A stretch of 64,000 nucleotides of DNA from Xiphias gladius (Eukaryota > Chordata > Actinopteri > Istiophoriformes > Xiphiidae), in the NCBI RefSeq assembly GCF_016859285.1, contig NC_053420.1:9186001-9250000 (forward strand). The letters run 5' to 3'. Shown here piece by piece: positions 42,816 through 55,597 of this stretch. Position 1 is the first letter of the stretch; each line of letters begins with the position of its first letter. The position numbers and the translations under genes are program-made. Below the pieces are notes generated by a model, which was not told the DNA's origin, did no database searches, and saw only the letters and a list, made by a program, of their open reading frames with translations.

Positions 42816-43499
42816 ATTTAATTAAATTTAAAAACTGCCAAAGAATTTAAACAGAAGCCACATATTATACATTGCCAAATAGCTATCTATCCATTTATGG
42901 CATCCTGTCATGACATTAGCTGTAATGATTTCGTTTATTTCATTGTCTTGCTGTCAGCAGCCTGTGCGTCGGTACAAATTGAAACCAGACATCACTGTAG
43001 GCACAAAGAGCCATTGACATCAACACCATTGACATGTAACCTTTAAAAACTCATTTCTGTCTCAGCCTTAAGATGCTGTTTGTGTGGTCTGATGTGAGAA
43101 TCTCTTTAAGGCAGCCCAAAGTATTTCATTAATGAATGCACAGGTGCTGTGGGGCAACGGCCTCGGTAAAGCGGGGGTAATAATCAAAGACCGGTGCTAC
43201 AGTGAGACAGTGAGGGAAGTGCAGCCACTCGATTGTTTATTTCCAATTATAGTAGAGGAAACACTGCAAACCTCCTTCGCACTGCGAACTGTGAAGAGCA
43301 GGACACGGTGCTCAGTGTAACACGCAGATCTGACGACCTCGATGGAGCTCGGAGTGCTCCCAAGAGTGTGTTCAAGTGAGGTGCTACGAAAGAGAGGCTC
43401 TTCACCGAGAGAGGGGCCTGAATTCCAGACATGTCCTTATTAAGAAAGGGCTGCGAGTGCTCACTGTTTCTCCTCCTGCCTCCCTTGTGTCAACCCAAC

Positions 43500-43690
43500 G
43501 CCCCCCCCCCCCTCCGCCCAGCGCTCAGAACGTCTCTACCCAAATAAGGACAGGAGACCAGGGGATGTGTGTATGGGAGGAGTGGGTGGTGGGTGGGTTG
43601 GTTGGTTGGCCGGAGAGCAGAGGGGGAAAGTGGGTGTGTATGGGGGAGGAGGGTTGGGGGGTATTGGGGTGGGGGGGTGTTGTCCAATTT
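43500..43690 (+). repeat. G-rich tract with quadruplex potential
   Basis: A C-run at about 43501-43512 is followed by a long G/T-rich stretch with GTGGGTGGTGGGTGGG (about 43584-43600) and GGGGTGGGGGG (about 43665-43677). The plus strand could form G-quadruplexes; the plus strand is non-template for rightward transcription and template for tead3. Confidence 0.7.
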
Positions 43691-44261
43691 AGGCGTCCAC
43701 TTTGGGGTCTGGAAAACAGTGGGATTGTTCCAGCTGGAATGCAACATCAGCAGTGAACACGCTCGCGCTTCGTGACGCTCAGAGCTCAGACTAGAGGGAG
43801 GGCATTGTCAGTGGAGCCTTTTTTCAATACATCCTCTGGTCGAGTCACAGGATTTAAATCAAGACAACAGTCATGACTTCATGATAAAAGTGAGTTGTAC
43901 ATAAAGTCACAGCGACAGTTTTATAGCTAGTTTGACAGTCGTAGAAAGTTCCAATAAATGGATTCAAGAGGAAGACTTTTGGGATTCAGTTTCCAACATT
44001 ATCTACTGCCAGCGAGTGATTTGAAAAGAAAGGCTGTAGTCATTAACATATTGATTATATTAAGCCAGCTGCTAACAATCTGCTTTGGAACGTGGGTGCA
44101 CTGTAATGTCCCTTTGAGCCAGGTGTGGGCAAGAAACTCCATAACATAGTAATGAGTCACACAACAAAATAAACTGTAGGTACAAGAAGTTGCACACATG
44201 AACACATACAATACATGAAAACAGTTACAGATAACTTAAAGGACAAACACTCCCATGTAGG

Positions 44262-44605
44262 CTGTGACAATTATTCAATTAACTGACTAGACAATCAACA
44301 GAAAATTAATCTGAAACTATTTTGATTATTGATTGATCATTTAAGTCATATTCCAAGCAATCCCCAGTTCCAGCTTCTGTTAGGATCTGTTGTTTTATGT
44401 CATAATAAATTGAATATCTTTAGGTTTTAGGCTGCTGGTCAAACAAAAGAGGACATTTGATGACAAAGCTTGGCCTTTAGGAAACTTTGATAATCATTTT
44501 TCAGTATTTTCTGATATTTTACAAACCAAACAAGTAATCATTAGTGAAAAAATAATATGCTGATTCATGGATAATGACATTAATCATTAGCTGCTGCCAT
44601 GGTCT
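44262..44605. repeat. dispersed teleost repeat, GATTAATC-type ends (copy 5)
   Basis: Runs from GGCTGTGACAATTATTCAAT to TAATCATTAGCTGCTGCC with internal AATTGAATATCTTTAGG and GAGGACATTTGATGA. Confidence 0.6.
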
Positions 44606-46724
44606 CACGCACAAACCTGTGCGTGGGACCCGTTCAGGCCAGATGGCAGGGTTTATTACAGATGTTGATAGAATGACCGATGCTCTCACATTTAACACAA
44701 AAATCAAGGATACACCTCTCCTCCCACCTACTGGGATTCGGGCCATTGGGCTCTGAGACCAACATGCTACAGAATTCCAATGTGCAGCAGGAATGTAAAT
44801 AACGCCACGAAGCTATGCACCCGCATGTTCATTCAAACGGCACCATTCATGCACTAAAATCCCTCTTCCCATTTTCCCAGCCCTGAATGGAGCGATCACA
44901 TTGCAGTCTGTTTTCAGCAATCGGCTTATCTCTGCTCCGGCTCCATCTATGAAACCGACCAGAGTTTATTGGCACCCACACTGCGTTTCCCTTTTTTTCC
45001 TCTAGACTGTATTGTGTGCGGTGAAATGTCCCGATGAATTCCAGTAATTCTACTGAGTCACTCTCAGGATGCTGGGTCGCACAGAGGAAAGCTTTCGGTA
45101 TAGCTTAAATCGGGAAAGGGGATCCGTCGCAGACGTTTTTATCACGGACATTTGTTTAAGTGTGCCACAGAAAGTATGAAACCCCTTACAAACACCTACA
45201 GGCAGGAAAACAAACGGAGTCTGTGTGTTTCAGTAATAAATGGATGCCCTGACATTCAGCAGTTCGCACAATAACATTCAGAAAAGGCAGAAATAACAAC
45301 TTTTTTTTTTTTACATTGTGACTTTTTATTCCTCAATTTTATCTTCCACTTAACATGAGATCATCTTGGTGCTCTCAGATGGACCAACCAGATGGATTTG
45401 TACTTACGCAGTGGAATTCAAAGGCTACAGTGAGGCAAGACCTTGAGTCAAAATGACTCTGTCATGTCTCTGATTTTTATGGCCTGATGGCAACATCTCC
45501 TCTCCAGTCGACTGGTGGGAAAGAGACACTTGTGGAACCTACCAACATTTAAGACCAAACAGGATGGATCACAGAAATAGATTGAAACGGCCCACCATGA
45601 GAGCCATGCGAGCCCATTGAGCTAGGACAATAGTATCATTACCAAAAACAGCAGTTAGGTACATTGTGTGTACAGTAGCTGACTTGTAAGTTCAAAGTTT
45701 TGTTTTGTTTTTTTTGCTTTTGCTGTGGCTGTTAATTTTACATACACGCTCATTATTTGTATGATTATAAAGACCCTTAAGTGTTTGTGTTTCCCAACTT
45801 CAGCAGTTTCTCAAAGCAACTGAATTTCAACACAAACTGGATCCTCCTCGTAAGTAATACAACAGTCAGGGAAACTTTTATTTCAATGATGTCTGGACAG
45901 CCTGAGCTAGATGCATAAAAACACAACCTTTTTGATGTTCCCCAATAAAACTGCTGTAAATACCAGACAACAACAAAACAAACGAATATGTGCATTTTCT
46001 CAGGCCAGTTCAGACACAAAAGGTCGGTGCAGAAATCATCCAGTTTCGATTTGCACTGCGGGACCAGAATCATCAAATGGAAACAACTAAAGAGTCCGCC
46101 ATCTTAATGGACCTGGTCCGTTGGATTCAGGATGAACAGAGATACACTTTGAGCTCAGCCATAAACCAAACAGTGATATAAAAATTAGGTATATTTACGA
46201 CATATTTCCTCCAGGTACTTTCAAAAACAGTCCACCCGGTTGTAATCTAGCATCTTCTCCTAGTTCTACATCACTTCAAAACAAAGCAGCATGCAACCCC
46301 CCGGAAATATGATATATATATATAATATTTTATGGAGGGGTCATTTAATGTAGACTTGTATGTGTCTTGGAGCCCCGGTGGTACCTTTCAAACTGGTACC
46401 CTTTTTTAATACATCAGAATCAGACGTATCTAACAAATTTTATTCACTAAGTAAATACATACGGAGAATTTGTTTTGGTTCCAGTGTCAGTACAATAAAA
46501 GAAAATAGAAAAACTGAAGAAAAATAAGCGTTAATAGTTTTTTTGGCCACTTGAGGACAGTGCAACAAGCTGTAAACACAGCACTGACATATTATCACCT
46601 CATCAAGTAGATACGACAAACATGTCAGCAAACAGTGGCTTTACACGTCCACCAGACATGGCACAATATTAGTTTTCATTTTGAGTCATGTTTTTGGCAA
46701 ACCAATGAATGTAAGACTATCATT

Positions 46725-46965
46725 CACTCTCCTTTCAGCTCAGTTTTGGTCCCTCAGAACTTCAGAGGGAAATATCTGGCCCTTTAGCCGCTAGATGCTC
46801 CACTATGCTCCACTATGCCAGTCGCCAACTTCGTCTGTCTTCCGTTTGGTGCTGAGCAGGTGGCGCACGGTGGGTTTACGGGAGCTTTTTGCTGAAAACA
46901 ATGCTGACGAGAAGATTCAGACTGACAACCAAACAGGGAAGTTGCAGGCTTTAAAACCAAAGCGA
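46725..46965. repeat. CATTCACTCTCCTTT-type repeat (copy 1)
   Basis: Shares ATTCACTCTCCTTT and GAGGGAAATATCTGGC with a second copy at about 61348-61560, in the same orientation and spacing. Confidence 0.6.
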
Positions 46966-48304
46966 TGATCTGAAAGAAGCTAAAACAGCTGAGGGGTGAT
47001 TAGTCAGGAGATTATTCTCTGAGTTCATCGCTGCAAGCACCCCCTTTAACATTATACATAGTGATCTCCTAAGTCGTTAACATAAGCATACTGATTACAG
47101 CAGCTTTAGGATAAAGATTAAAAGGTTTCGTAAAAACAAGACATTTCTGTTACTGACTTTGATTTAGACTTTTTAAAAAAAATATATTATTTCTTGTTAT
47201 CAAGGTAAATGTTAATTTTTGGTCATACCACACACAAACACTATATGCAAATCATCTTCCCTCTTCTATCCACAGCTCTGTACACCCCCATCACCATGAC
47301 TCAATGCCACTGATTCATGTCCCAAAGCAGATTGTTAACAGATTTCCATTAAATCTGTCTCTTCTACTGCGGATCCATCAAGCCTGTTGTGTTTGCATGT
47401 GTCATGAATACCCACTGGCAGAATGTATATGCCTCCATCTGTTTGCTAACCAATACACTACAAATTTATTCCGGTCTTTAAAAATGCAGCCCTTTGTTAA
47501 GTTGCTGCTAGAGTTGGGACACTTGTTGGCCACAGGACAGACCCCCGCTGGCAGCCAAAAGCCCCCCTGCTCAGCTCAGAGTTAAACACACCTCCACCCA
47601 ACTTAACATTTATACACAGTAACAAATCCGCAGCCTAAAAGTCCGCCGCACGAAAACCACACGTCTTGATAAGGTTGAAGGGCGCTCACAGATGTCGAGT
47701 AAGCGTTCACTGTCACACTGAGACCCCCTCCACACACACACACACCAACAGCCACACAAACACACACTTGACAGGGGAAACAACAGGACTTGGCGGCAGA
47801 AGGAGCAGCTGCTCTCTAAGGTCGGATTACAGATAAAGAAAACATTTCAGGTTCCAGGCCAGGAAAGCTGCTCTCTGACAAGAATTGGAAACGTTGCTTG
47901 ATTCCTCCTGACACACAGAAACGCTTACAGTTGCATTTACAGCAAATGCACAAGTTAAACACTGGTATTGTTCCTTAATTTAGGGGGTAAATTGAAGGTG
48001 ACGAGTTGGCTTGAGTGTCCGCCTGTCTGCCCCATGTTTGCTGCCGACACCACTGCTTTCCTCAGATTCACGAAAGCAACGAGCCCCATCTCCAAAAAAT
48101 CTGAGTCACAACCCTCCCCTCTCCCTCCTGTGTCTGTGTTTGGCCCTAATAAATTCTCTCCAGCTCCTCCAATAACTTCCTCCTACTTCCTATCTGGCAC
48201 GGAGCTCAGGAAACAATCAGAGCTGAGAGTGAGAGGAGGGCTGGACAGCCAGCAGCTCACACGGCAAGAGGCAGAAAGAGAGGCAGAGGGAAAAGTTGAG
48301 ACAA

Positions 48305-48352
48305 ACACACACACCCACACACACACACGCACACACACACACGCACACACAT
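48305..48352. repeat. (CA)n microsatellite
   Basis: Imperfect CA/CG tandem repeat in the tead3 5' intron. Confidence 0.9.
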
Positions 48353-51300
48353 GCCACATGCACCCCTCGTCAAGCCAAACATTTGCAGTTTGATACCAGC
48401 TGCCCAAGAAAAATAATAATGCTCAGAGTAATGTCTTGCATGCAACAAATGAACAGCCGCACTTTCTTTGTAGAAATGATCTGATCTGGAAGACTCTGAC
48501 AAACATTGTTCAAACATTTACACAATAAAAAAATCACCACAAGCTGCTCATATTTGTTGTTTTTAAGTAGACAAATCACACAGTGTGGAAACAGGCAAAA
48601 GCTCACTCTGAGGTAAGAAGAGGTTACTGGTTTCCTAGATGAGTCACTGTGAGACTCAGGCAGATAAATGAGTATCACACGTCGAGCCAGAGCATGAACA
48701 TAAGGCCAGATTCATTCATTCATTGTTCTATTTTAACACTGGAGGCCAAGGGCTATGTGGTCCACCTTCAATTGTCACACTTTCAGAGAATTAAGACTTA
48801 ATCCAGTTGAAGAGGGAAAGACTGACACAAAGCGGGACGAATGCGCCAGAGTGCTTGCCTGAATCAGCATTTTAATCGGAAATTTTCCAGGGAACGTAGC
48901 AGAGAAGCCATTCTAGCCTGAATTGGTCATTTTGTGGTGAGGGGAGCGGTTTGAAGCCATAATCTGTGAAACCTTTAAGACATGCATTACTTTGCAGCAG
49001 AATGTACCAGCCAATAACCCATCTGCCCGTATAAATTGTGGAACATGGCATTAAAAGCAGCCATGGCTTTGATCAGGGCCATATATAGGGGATTTTCACA
49101 AGGAAAAACTATGATTAGACATAAGAAACTGAGCCAGAAACATAACTAGTTGCACTGTTGCACATTTAAAGCATGTACATATACTCATAAAGGTCTGGTC
49201 TTGCTCAAAATCACTCAGACACCTGTGTTGTTTTATATTACGAACAACTAAAGCAAATAACTCTGTGCTGGAGAAGGAGATCATCCCCCAACCCAAAACA
49301 CTCTGAGCAGAGGGATTAAGGGGGTTTCACATGAGTGCCCTTGGGTCACCGGAGCTCCAGTGCGACACACAGGCCACACGCGCACGCGTCTCTGAAACAC
49401 CAGACGGGCCCGGTGCAGGAGTGCGTCTCCTGCTATCCACGATGGAGGCCGAAGGTGCCGGAGACACTGGCACACATGCGGCACCCTCGCAGACATTTCT
49501 TTAGAGTACATCTATGTGGCACATCACTCGTAACAGTTGGTTGCCAGAGAAAGAACAACTGAAACGTTTAGCAACTTGGGGACAAATGACACAAAGACTA
49601 CACTGTTCTAGGCCACTCCCCGGCTCCTCCCCTGAGTGGTCTGAACAGGAGGCCAGAAAGCTTATCTGTTAAAACCTCATGGTTTGGAGGATATGTAAAC
49701 ATGTGCAGTGCATTAACGTGAATACAGTGTTGATAAATTGTGTTGCTGGGGACTTTGAGAATGAAGTAACTGGTGTATATTTAAAAAACACATTTGACTA
49801 CTTTCAGTCGATGTTGGAGCATGCAACTCTTGAAATTATGCCTTTGCTTCACTGGTTGGTTCACCGTAATAAATAGCTCAAAGCCCAATATGCTCTTCAT
49901 CAACACAACTACACTCTTTAACCCAACCACTGCTAGTTAGGGTCAAACTGCATATTGTATGCCAGACTGTCATTAATGCCCTGCTGCTGCTGAGAGCTGC
50001 AGGCTTTTCCCTGAGGCCTTCTGTGTGCTCACCATGCAGACATAAGAGGTATTTGTTCAGATCTGGGTTGACAGAGGGGTAAGTGTCCACCATTTGGACG
50101 AGCACTTCTGGGGATGGTGCTAAAAAGCGACCAGGGTCTGCACAAATGGGCAAAAGCTCATTAGCCTTTCTTCTGTGGGTTTAACACAAACAGGCGAAGC
50201 TGCCGGTGACAAACACTCAACAGACATGCATCCAAAGTAAACACTCTGAGGCGCAAAGAAAGGATGCACCTCAGCTCTGGAATCAGCAGAACACCGCAAG
50301 TTATCTGAAATACCTACAGTCTCTCTACAGTTTCTGATTAAACATATGCTTTACAAAAACATCGGAGGATTACAGTTTTATTTCACCCTCATGAAGAGAA
50401 AACATGCTCATTAACTCTTCCCTCTGATAAATGGCCTGAAGGAACACAGCTGGGGAGTCAAAAGACAGAAAATGATCACTTTAAGGAGATACTACCCCAA
50501 GTAATCTCATCGACCTCCACGACATGGGTGAAGCTGAAAAACGTTCCCCTCGCAGTAAACTTTCACACGAGTACAGAGTGTACATGTTAAATCCACAACG
50601 GCTGAGAAACATAAAATACGTTCAAGGGGGAAAAAAAAGAAGACCACATTGTACATTGGGAGGCCTGATGCATTCATGCTGCATAAAAACAATGAAGGGG
50701 AATCTGTCGGAGCAACAGAATGCTTAATCCTTTCCAGATTTACCCATCAGCATTGAAATCTATTATTAGGCTTCTTGGCGTGTCTCATTTACCAAGGACA
50801 CATTGTTTGGTTGTACTTGTTGGTTGTTTCATTTCAGAACATCATTTCCACATGTTAATATAAATTAGCTCTTAAGAGGGGCTCAAACTGTAGACTTTAA
50901 CCTCTCAACTATGACCTAATATGACCAATTGGGATAAATACCTGCCCGAAGATATCTGTTCATCCTCTTTACCCTGGTTGCGTCAACAGATTGTGGCTCA
51001 AACGGGCTTTAAAGACCTCCCCAAAAAACCCTGCCGTATTTAAATTACAGCCCTACGGATAAAAGAAGGCGCAGTAAAATCTGCTCCCCTGCTGTAAAGC
51101 TTTGTTTGCCTACAAAACTCGGTGAAAACATTTAAAAATATGTCAAGTATATATCGAGGAAATATTAACATTATAAAACTTCAGGGAATGTTGCTGCAGG
51201 AAAAACACACGGCAACAGGCAGACAGCAAAGTTAACATCTTATTCTGCTTGCTGCTACTAACCTGACAGACTGCATTCTGTTGTTTTGTCAAGCCTGTTG

Positions 51301-52699
51301 ACTGGCAGTGGTTTTGACTTGGCAAGCTAACATGACTGCAAACGTATAGGATGAAGGAGGTGCCAACATGTTCGTTTTTTAATTATATAATCAGCTCAAA
51401 GATTTGGCTCTGTCAAAATTTAAAAAAAAAATAAATAAATAAAAAAGTGTTGCCCGAGTCTGGGCTAACAGCACAGACTGAGAACAGGTGGAGCCTTAGG
51501 TGGAGCCTTAGGTGGCACTCACATAATTACACAATTAGCTCTCATACATATCCATGCATCTCAAATCCTCACCTATGAATTATGTACTTAGTGGGACTTT
51601 GCAGAGTATCATCACATGCCCTGTCTGTTGGCACGAAAGAAGGAAAAACAGAGAGAGAGAGAGAAAAAAGAAACTATAGCTTATTAAATCATGAATATTT
51701 ATTTAAATTTAAATAATGACAAGGTATTATCCAGTAATGAATTGTTATGTCAATGAAATGCCAAGTTAAAGTTATTAGAAAGGAAAAAAAATTGGATATT
51801 ATAAATCAACACATAGGAAATGATGTCACTATTCCCTGGAGCGATAGTTTTGCGGCGGGCTCTCATACAAGCACCCTTCTATTCACATAAATTGAGTTTT
51901 TCTGTCGGGCCTTAAGTCTCTCCCGTATTTCATATAGGACCAGAATTTCATCTAAACTGACCAAAGGTAGTAGGTTTTGCATTTTTCCATTTCCATTTTG
52001 ATCAGCCAGTAAACTAATGCAGGGGGGCTGGTATTTCTAAATAAAACCTCCTGGCTTAATAGCTATGATGTAACAAATAGTTTTTAGTGTGCAAAAGTGT
52101 AGCTGCAGGTTGGTAAAATCCCGTGAAGCCTGCACCCTGGCTTTATCTCATATCTGTCATTTGTTTGTATAATTGCAAATCTGCTGGTATTCTATGGTCT
52201 AACCTTTTTTTTTTTTTTTCACTGTATGTTGTTCTACACCTCTGCTTGTGTATTCATAAATAAAGTCTGTTTAAAAATAACGGTGTAGTTCCAGATGGGT
52301 GAAAAAGTTCTAATCCAAAACTGCAACTCAATTAGTGATAAAATTAGGATTTGGGTTTTTTTTTTTTATGCATCTTGATAAACATTGTTTAAACGTTTGA
52401 CCCGTGTCTGCCTTTAAACGAAAACTAAAGGATGTGACAATGGTAGTTTACCATTCACTTGTTCATTTAAATCTCAACGTTGCCAGACAAAAGCTAAAGA
52501 GAAAAGTGGCTGCAACTCTCTGTCTCCGCTTAAACCGATTATTTCAAAGGTTTTGGGTTGTTGTTTTTTTTACTTTCTTGTTTTAAACGAGTGAACCACT
52601 TTGTGTTTCGATGCCTAATATTCCCGTCTGCTGGCGGACGAGCACGGGGGGGCTCCTGCCTTCATTCGACTGTGCTGACAAATCAAGAACTCGTCTTAC

Positions 52700-52760
52700 C
52701 TTTGGGATGCCGAGATCCAGACCAGACTGAAGTTGTGTATTCCTCCAAAGCGTTTGGTTT
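52700..52760 (-). promoter_or_regulatory. tead3: candidate tead3 noncoding exon (a)
   Basis: A minus-strand sequence ending CATCCCAAAG|GTAAGA (donor 52694-52699) could be a 5' noncoding exon, with a CT/GA microsatellite at about 52761-52780 just upstream. Upstream boundary unknown. Confidence 0.3.
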
Positions 52761-53219
52761 CTCTCTCTCTCTCTCTCTCTGCCTGTAGGTATAGAACTGT
52801 TGGGTTCCTCTTGAGGAACGAGGCTGGAAGTGTTGGCTCCAGGAATACGAACTGTGCGAGACAGAAAACACACATTTTGGCCCACTTCTCGGCTGTCAAA
52901 AGAGGAGCTCTTTTTTTTTGTTTGTTTTGTTTTGTTTTGGTTTGGTTTTTCCTGCAATAAGTATGTTTCAATGAGCAGGGCTACCGGTCGAAAATGTGAT
53001 TGTACAGAGCCTGTCAAAAGATATCCCCGCACACTGGGAAAGTCAAACACAATAGACTATCAATCTGGAAATGTTTTCTTCCCTCCCAACGCAGGGAGCT
53101 CCACGGAAAAATGTAAAAAATGACAATGATCTGAAAACTTCACCGAGACAAGCGGCGTGAAAAAACTCCCCAGAAAAAAGGCTCTAAACAGATAGAGGGA
53201 ACATTTGCGGAGAACTTAC

Positions 53220-53330
53220 CTTTTTATTTTGGCAGTCACCTTCCTCTGGTCAATGGAAGCAGCTGGTCAATTCAGTAACTTTGTTATATTTTGGCGCCTT
53301 GTTGTTTTCCGTAATATTTCTCAGAGGTTT
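53220..53330 (-). promoter_or_regulatory. tead3: candidate tead3 noncoding exon (b)
   Basis: A strong donor, AAAAAG|GTAAGT, occupies 53214-53219 on the minus strand. The sequence above it is not open and would be 5' UTR. Nearby homopolymers and CpG at 53.4-53.75 kb may mark a promoter. Confidence 0.3.
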
Positions 53331-53401
53331 GACAGTATAAGAGGAATGTTAAGTATGACTTTGGTATGAAATCAACGCACTACACTGGAAAACGAAGGGG
53401 G

Positions 53402-53634
53402 AGGAAAAAAAAAAAAAAAAAAAAAAAAGGACTTTCAAGGAGGAGCCATTGTTGCGCGTCAATCAACAAGCTTGGGGGGCAGTGACTTCACTGCAGGCTC
53501 CGCCCCCCCCCACCCCCCCACCCCCAAAAGCCTCAACCGAGACTGCAGATTCCTGCTCTAAAAAGAAGCAGTCTCTGGCGACGTGCGCAAACACCAATGT
53601 GCCCCCCCCCCCCATAAAGTCTAATGGGGGGGGG
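53402..53634. repeat. homopolymer cluster (A, C and G runs)
   Basis: An A-run of about 25 (53406-53428), C-runs at 53505-53525, then a C-run and a G-run (53601-53634) separated by about 14 nt, forming a C/G inverted repeat. Sequencing of such tracts is error-prone. Confidence 0.75.
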
Positions 53635-55597
53635 GACAGAATAGGCCACGGCTAATACCTTAGAGCGGCGTCGAAACGCCGACGCTTGACTCGAGGTGCG
53701 TTTTACTTGACTGCCACTGACGTTTCCACGTGGTACACGAGGCGAGGTATCTCGAGAGAGAGAGTGGCACGCTTCACTTCCAACACCACAGAGAGACACC
53801 GCATGGCAGCAGAGATCATATAGAGCATATGGAAAAGTTCTGGGGGGGTTTTTTTTTCCCAAAAAATATATAATAACTACGTTTTATTTATTTATAAATA
53901 AAAGATAGTTATTATAGGATGACATGGGCCAGATAGTCCATAAGAAATAAATGGGATGCAAATCTAACATTAACGTCCATATCTGTGCTCCCTCTCCTCT
54001 AATCCTCCACCTACGGACTTGGCCCAACTGTAAAGCAAAACATCAAACCCAGTTATCCAATCGGTGGCTACCATATGCGTGCAAACCTTTCAATCTGGTC
54101 ATTCTGTAGGTACTGTATTCTCCGTGGGGATCTACAAGCCACGTAGGTTCCTCCCTACTCTTCCCAACTTTATTTATTTGATTATTTTTTTGGCAGAAAT
54201 ATGACAAAGCAATATGTAAAATATCTATGTCTGTGGACTGGGCTAAGATAATCTTTGGTATAGTAACTCCTGGTTGGCCTGACATGTTATCAAAGATGCT
54301 ACTTCTTAGAGCAGAGCAGGGAACTATGAGTAAGAGAGGTCTCTTCTGCCTGGCACTTATTACAAATCGAAGGTATTGTGGGAAAACGTGATGTAGCGTG
54401 GATTTTGAACAATGCAATATGTGGGTAATTTAAGATTGTATAAAACAATGCCTGGTGTTCATGCAGCCAACTTTGTTCAAGCCCACGGAGCTTTATTTTA
54501 AATCCAAAAGCTCCCAAAGTTTACAAAAAACCCCAAATAGTTCAACCTAATCCTGCGTTTTTCATTCTTAGGGGGGGTAATTTATTGTCCAAAAGAAAAA
54601 AAAAAAAAATCTTTTCAGCTATTGAAAATGTGTGCATCTCTGTAAAGTAAACTTAGGCTGTGAACACACTACCCTCCAGCAACAGCTCCTTCTGTTGGTC
54701 AGCAACATGGTTGCAACATTTCAACAATTTGGATTTATCCAGCACTGACACACACAAAAGCAGGGCTACTGTATACACAGAAAATGTGTGAAAAATAAAT
54801 AACACTACTTGTATTAGCATTTAAGAATGACAACAGTATTCTTGGCAGTTGCTTAGCTGGAAATCACGTAACAGAGAAAGTCAATGGGGGAAGAAGAACC
54901 GACTTTACAGCATCTGTCCAGAAGAGCTGCCAGCTTCGGGCTTCATTTAATCTACGAGTTTGGACAACTGCCTGAGCAGGTTCAGGCAGAATACACACCT
55001 CTCACTTGCTCTCAATGCCCTCGGCTCAAACTGGTTTTTCATCCCGAGTGAGGCTTCTCTCGACGGAAAAAGGCAGCCACTTGGAGAAAAGTGCGGGTGT
55101 CTCTCAAAACCTGCGCGTGGCAGGAGTCTTTCTGATTGTCTGCCAGCTGCCTGTTTATTGCGGATGATAATGTCAAAAACATATTCTATAAAAATCACCA
55201 GTGAGGTACTTTAAAGAGGGATCGGGGGGGGGACCGTGTGACTGTCTGCAAAATCCATGAATTTCATTTTCTTGAGGTTATTTTTTGGCTTTTTTTGTCT
55301 TTATTTGACAGTGATAGCTGATATACAAGCAGAACTCGCAGGGGGAGAGATGGAGACAGAGAGAGGACGGTGACATATAACAAATGTCCCCGGCTGGAAT
55401 CAAACGTTGTGGTTATATGGTATGCGTCTTAACCACTTGGATGCCAAAATCCATTCAATTCTATTATGATATTGTAGTATTTAAGCATTTTGTGCCACAG
55501 ACACTGAACAGTTAATAAGTGAGAAACGATGAAAGGTTTTGCAGATAAATGCATTTATACAATAAATGCTGATTTAAAGGAAATTTAATTCACATGC
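53635..55597. other. tead3/tulp1 intergenic region
   Basis: Apart from the LINE remnant I see no gene here. A palindromic CCACGTGG at about 53726-53733 is a possible E-box in the putative tead3 promoter. Confidence 0.45.
54043..54517 (-). mobile_element. LINE reverse-transcriptase remnant
   Basis: Two minus-strand frames together resemble the C-terminal part of an L1/Tx1-type LINE ORF2: PTIPSICNKCQAEETSLTHS (cysteine motif CxxC...H) followed in another frame by IFDNMSGQPGVTIPKIILAQ. The frame changes between the pieces, so it is dead. Family assignment is from memory. Confidence 0.45.

Larger units (their letters stand above)
39454..52699 (-). other. tead3: tead3 5' intron (about 13 kb, inferred)
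   Basis: No coding exon found. Contents: repeat copies at 42315-42815 and 44262-44605, a G-rich tract at 43500-43690, a repeat fragment at 46725-46965 and CA repeats near 47733-47765 and 48305-48352. Classed as an intron only if the candidate first exons at 52.7 or 53.2 kb are real. Confidence 0.4.

Noticed and set aside
43376..43756. 126-codon plus-strand open frame
   Set aside because: It is created by G-rich low-complexity sequence (GGW/VGG-rich) and has no family resemblance.
47968..48393. 141-codon plus-strand open frame
   Set aside because: Its end is translated CA repeat (THTHTH) and no domain is visible; it lies inside the presumed tead3 intron.
49878..50153. 91-codon minus-strand open frame
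   Set aside because: No recognised family, no splice context and no neighbouring coding segment.
52583..53050. 155-codon minus-strand open frame across the candidate tead3 5' exon
   Set aside because: It contains translated GA repeat (RERERE) and no conserved motif; more likely untranslated sequence.
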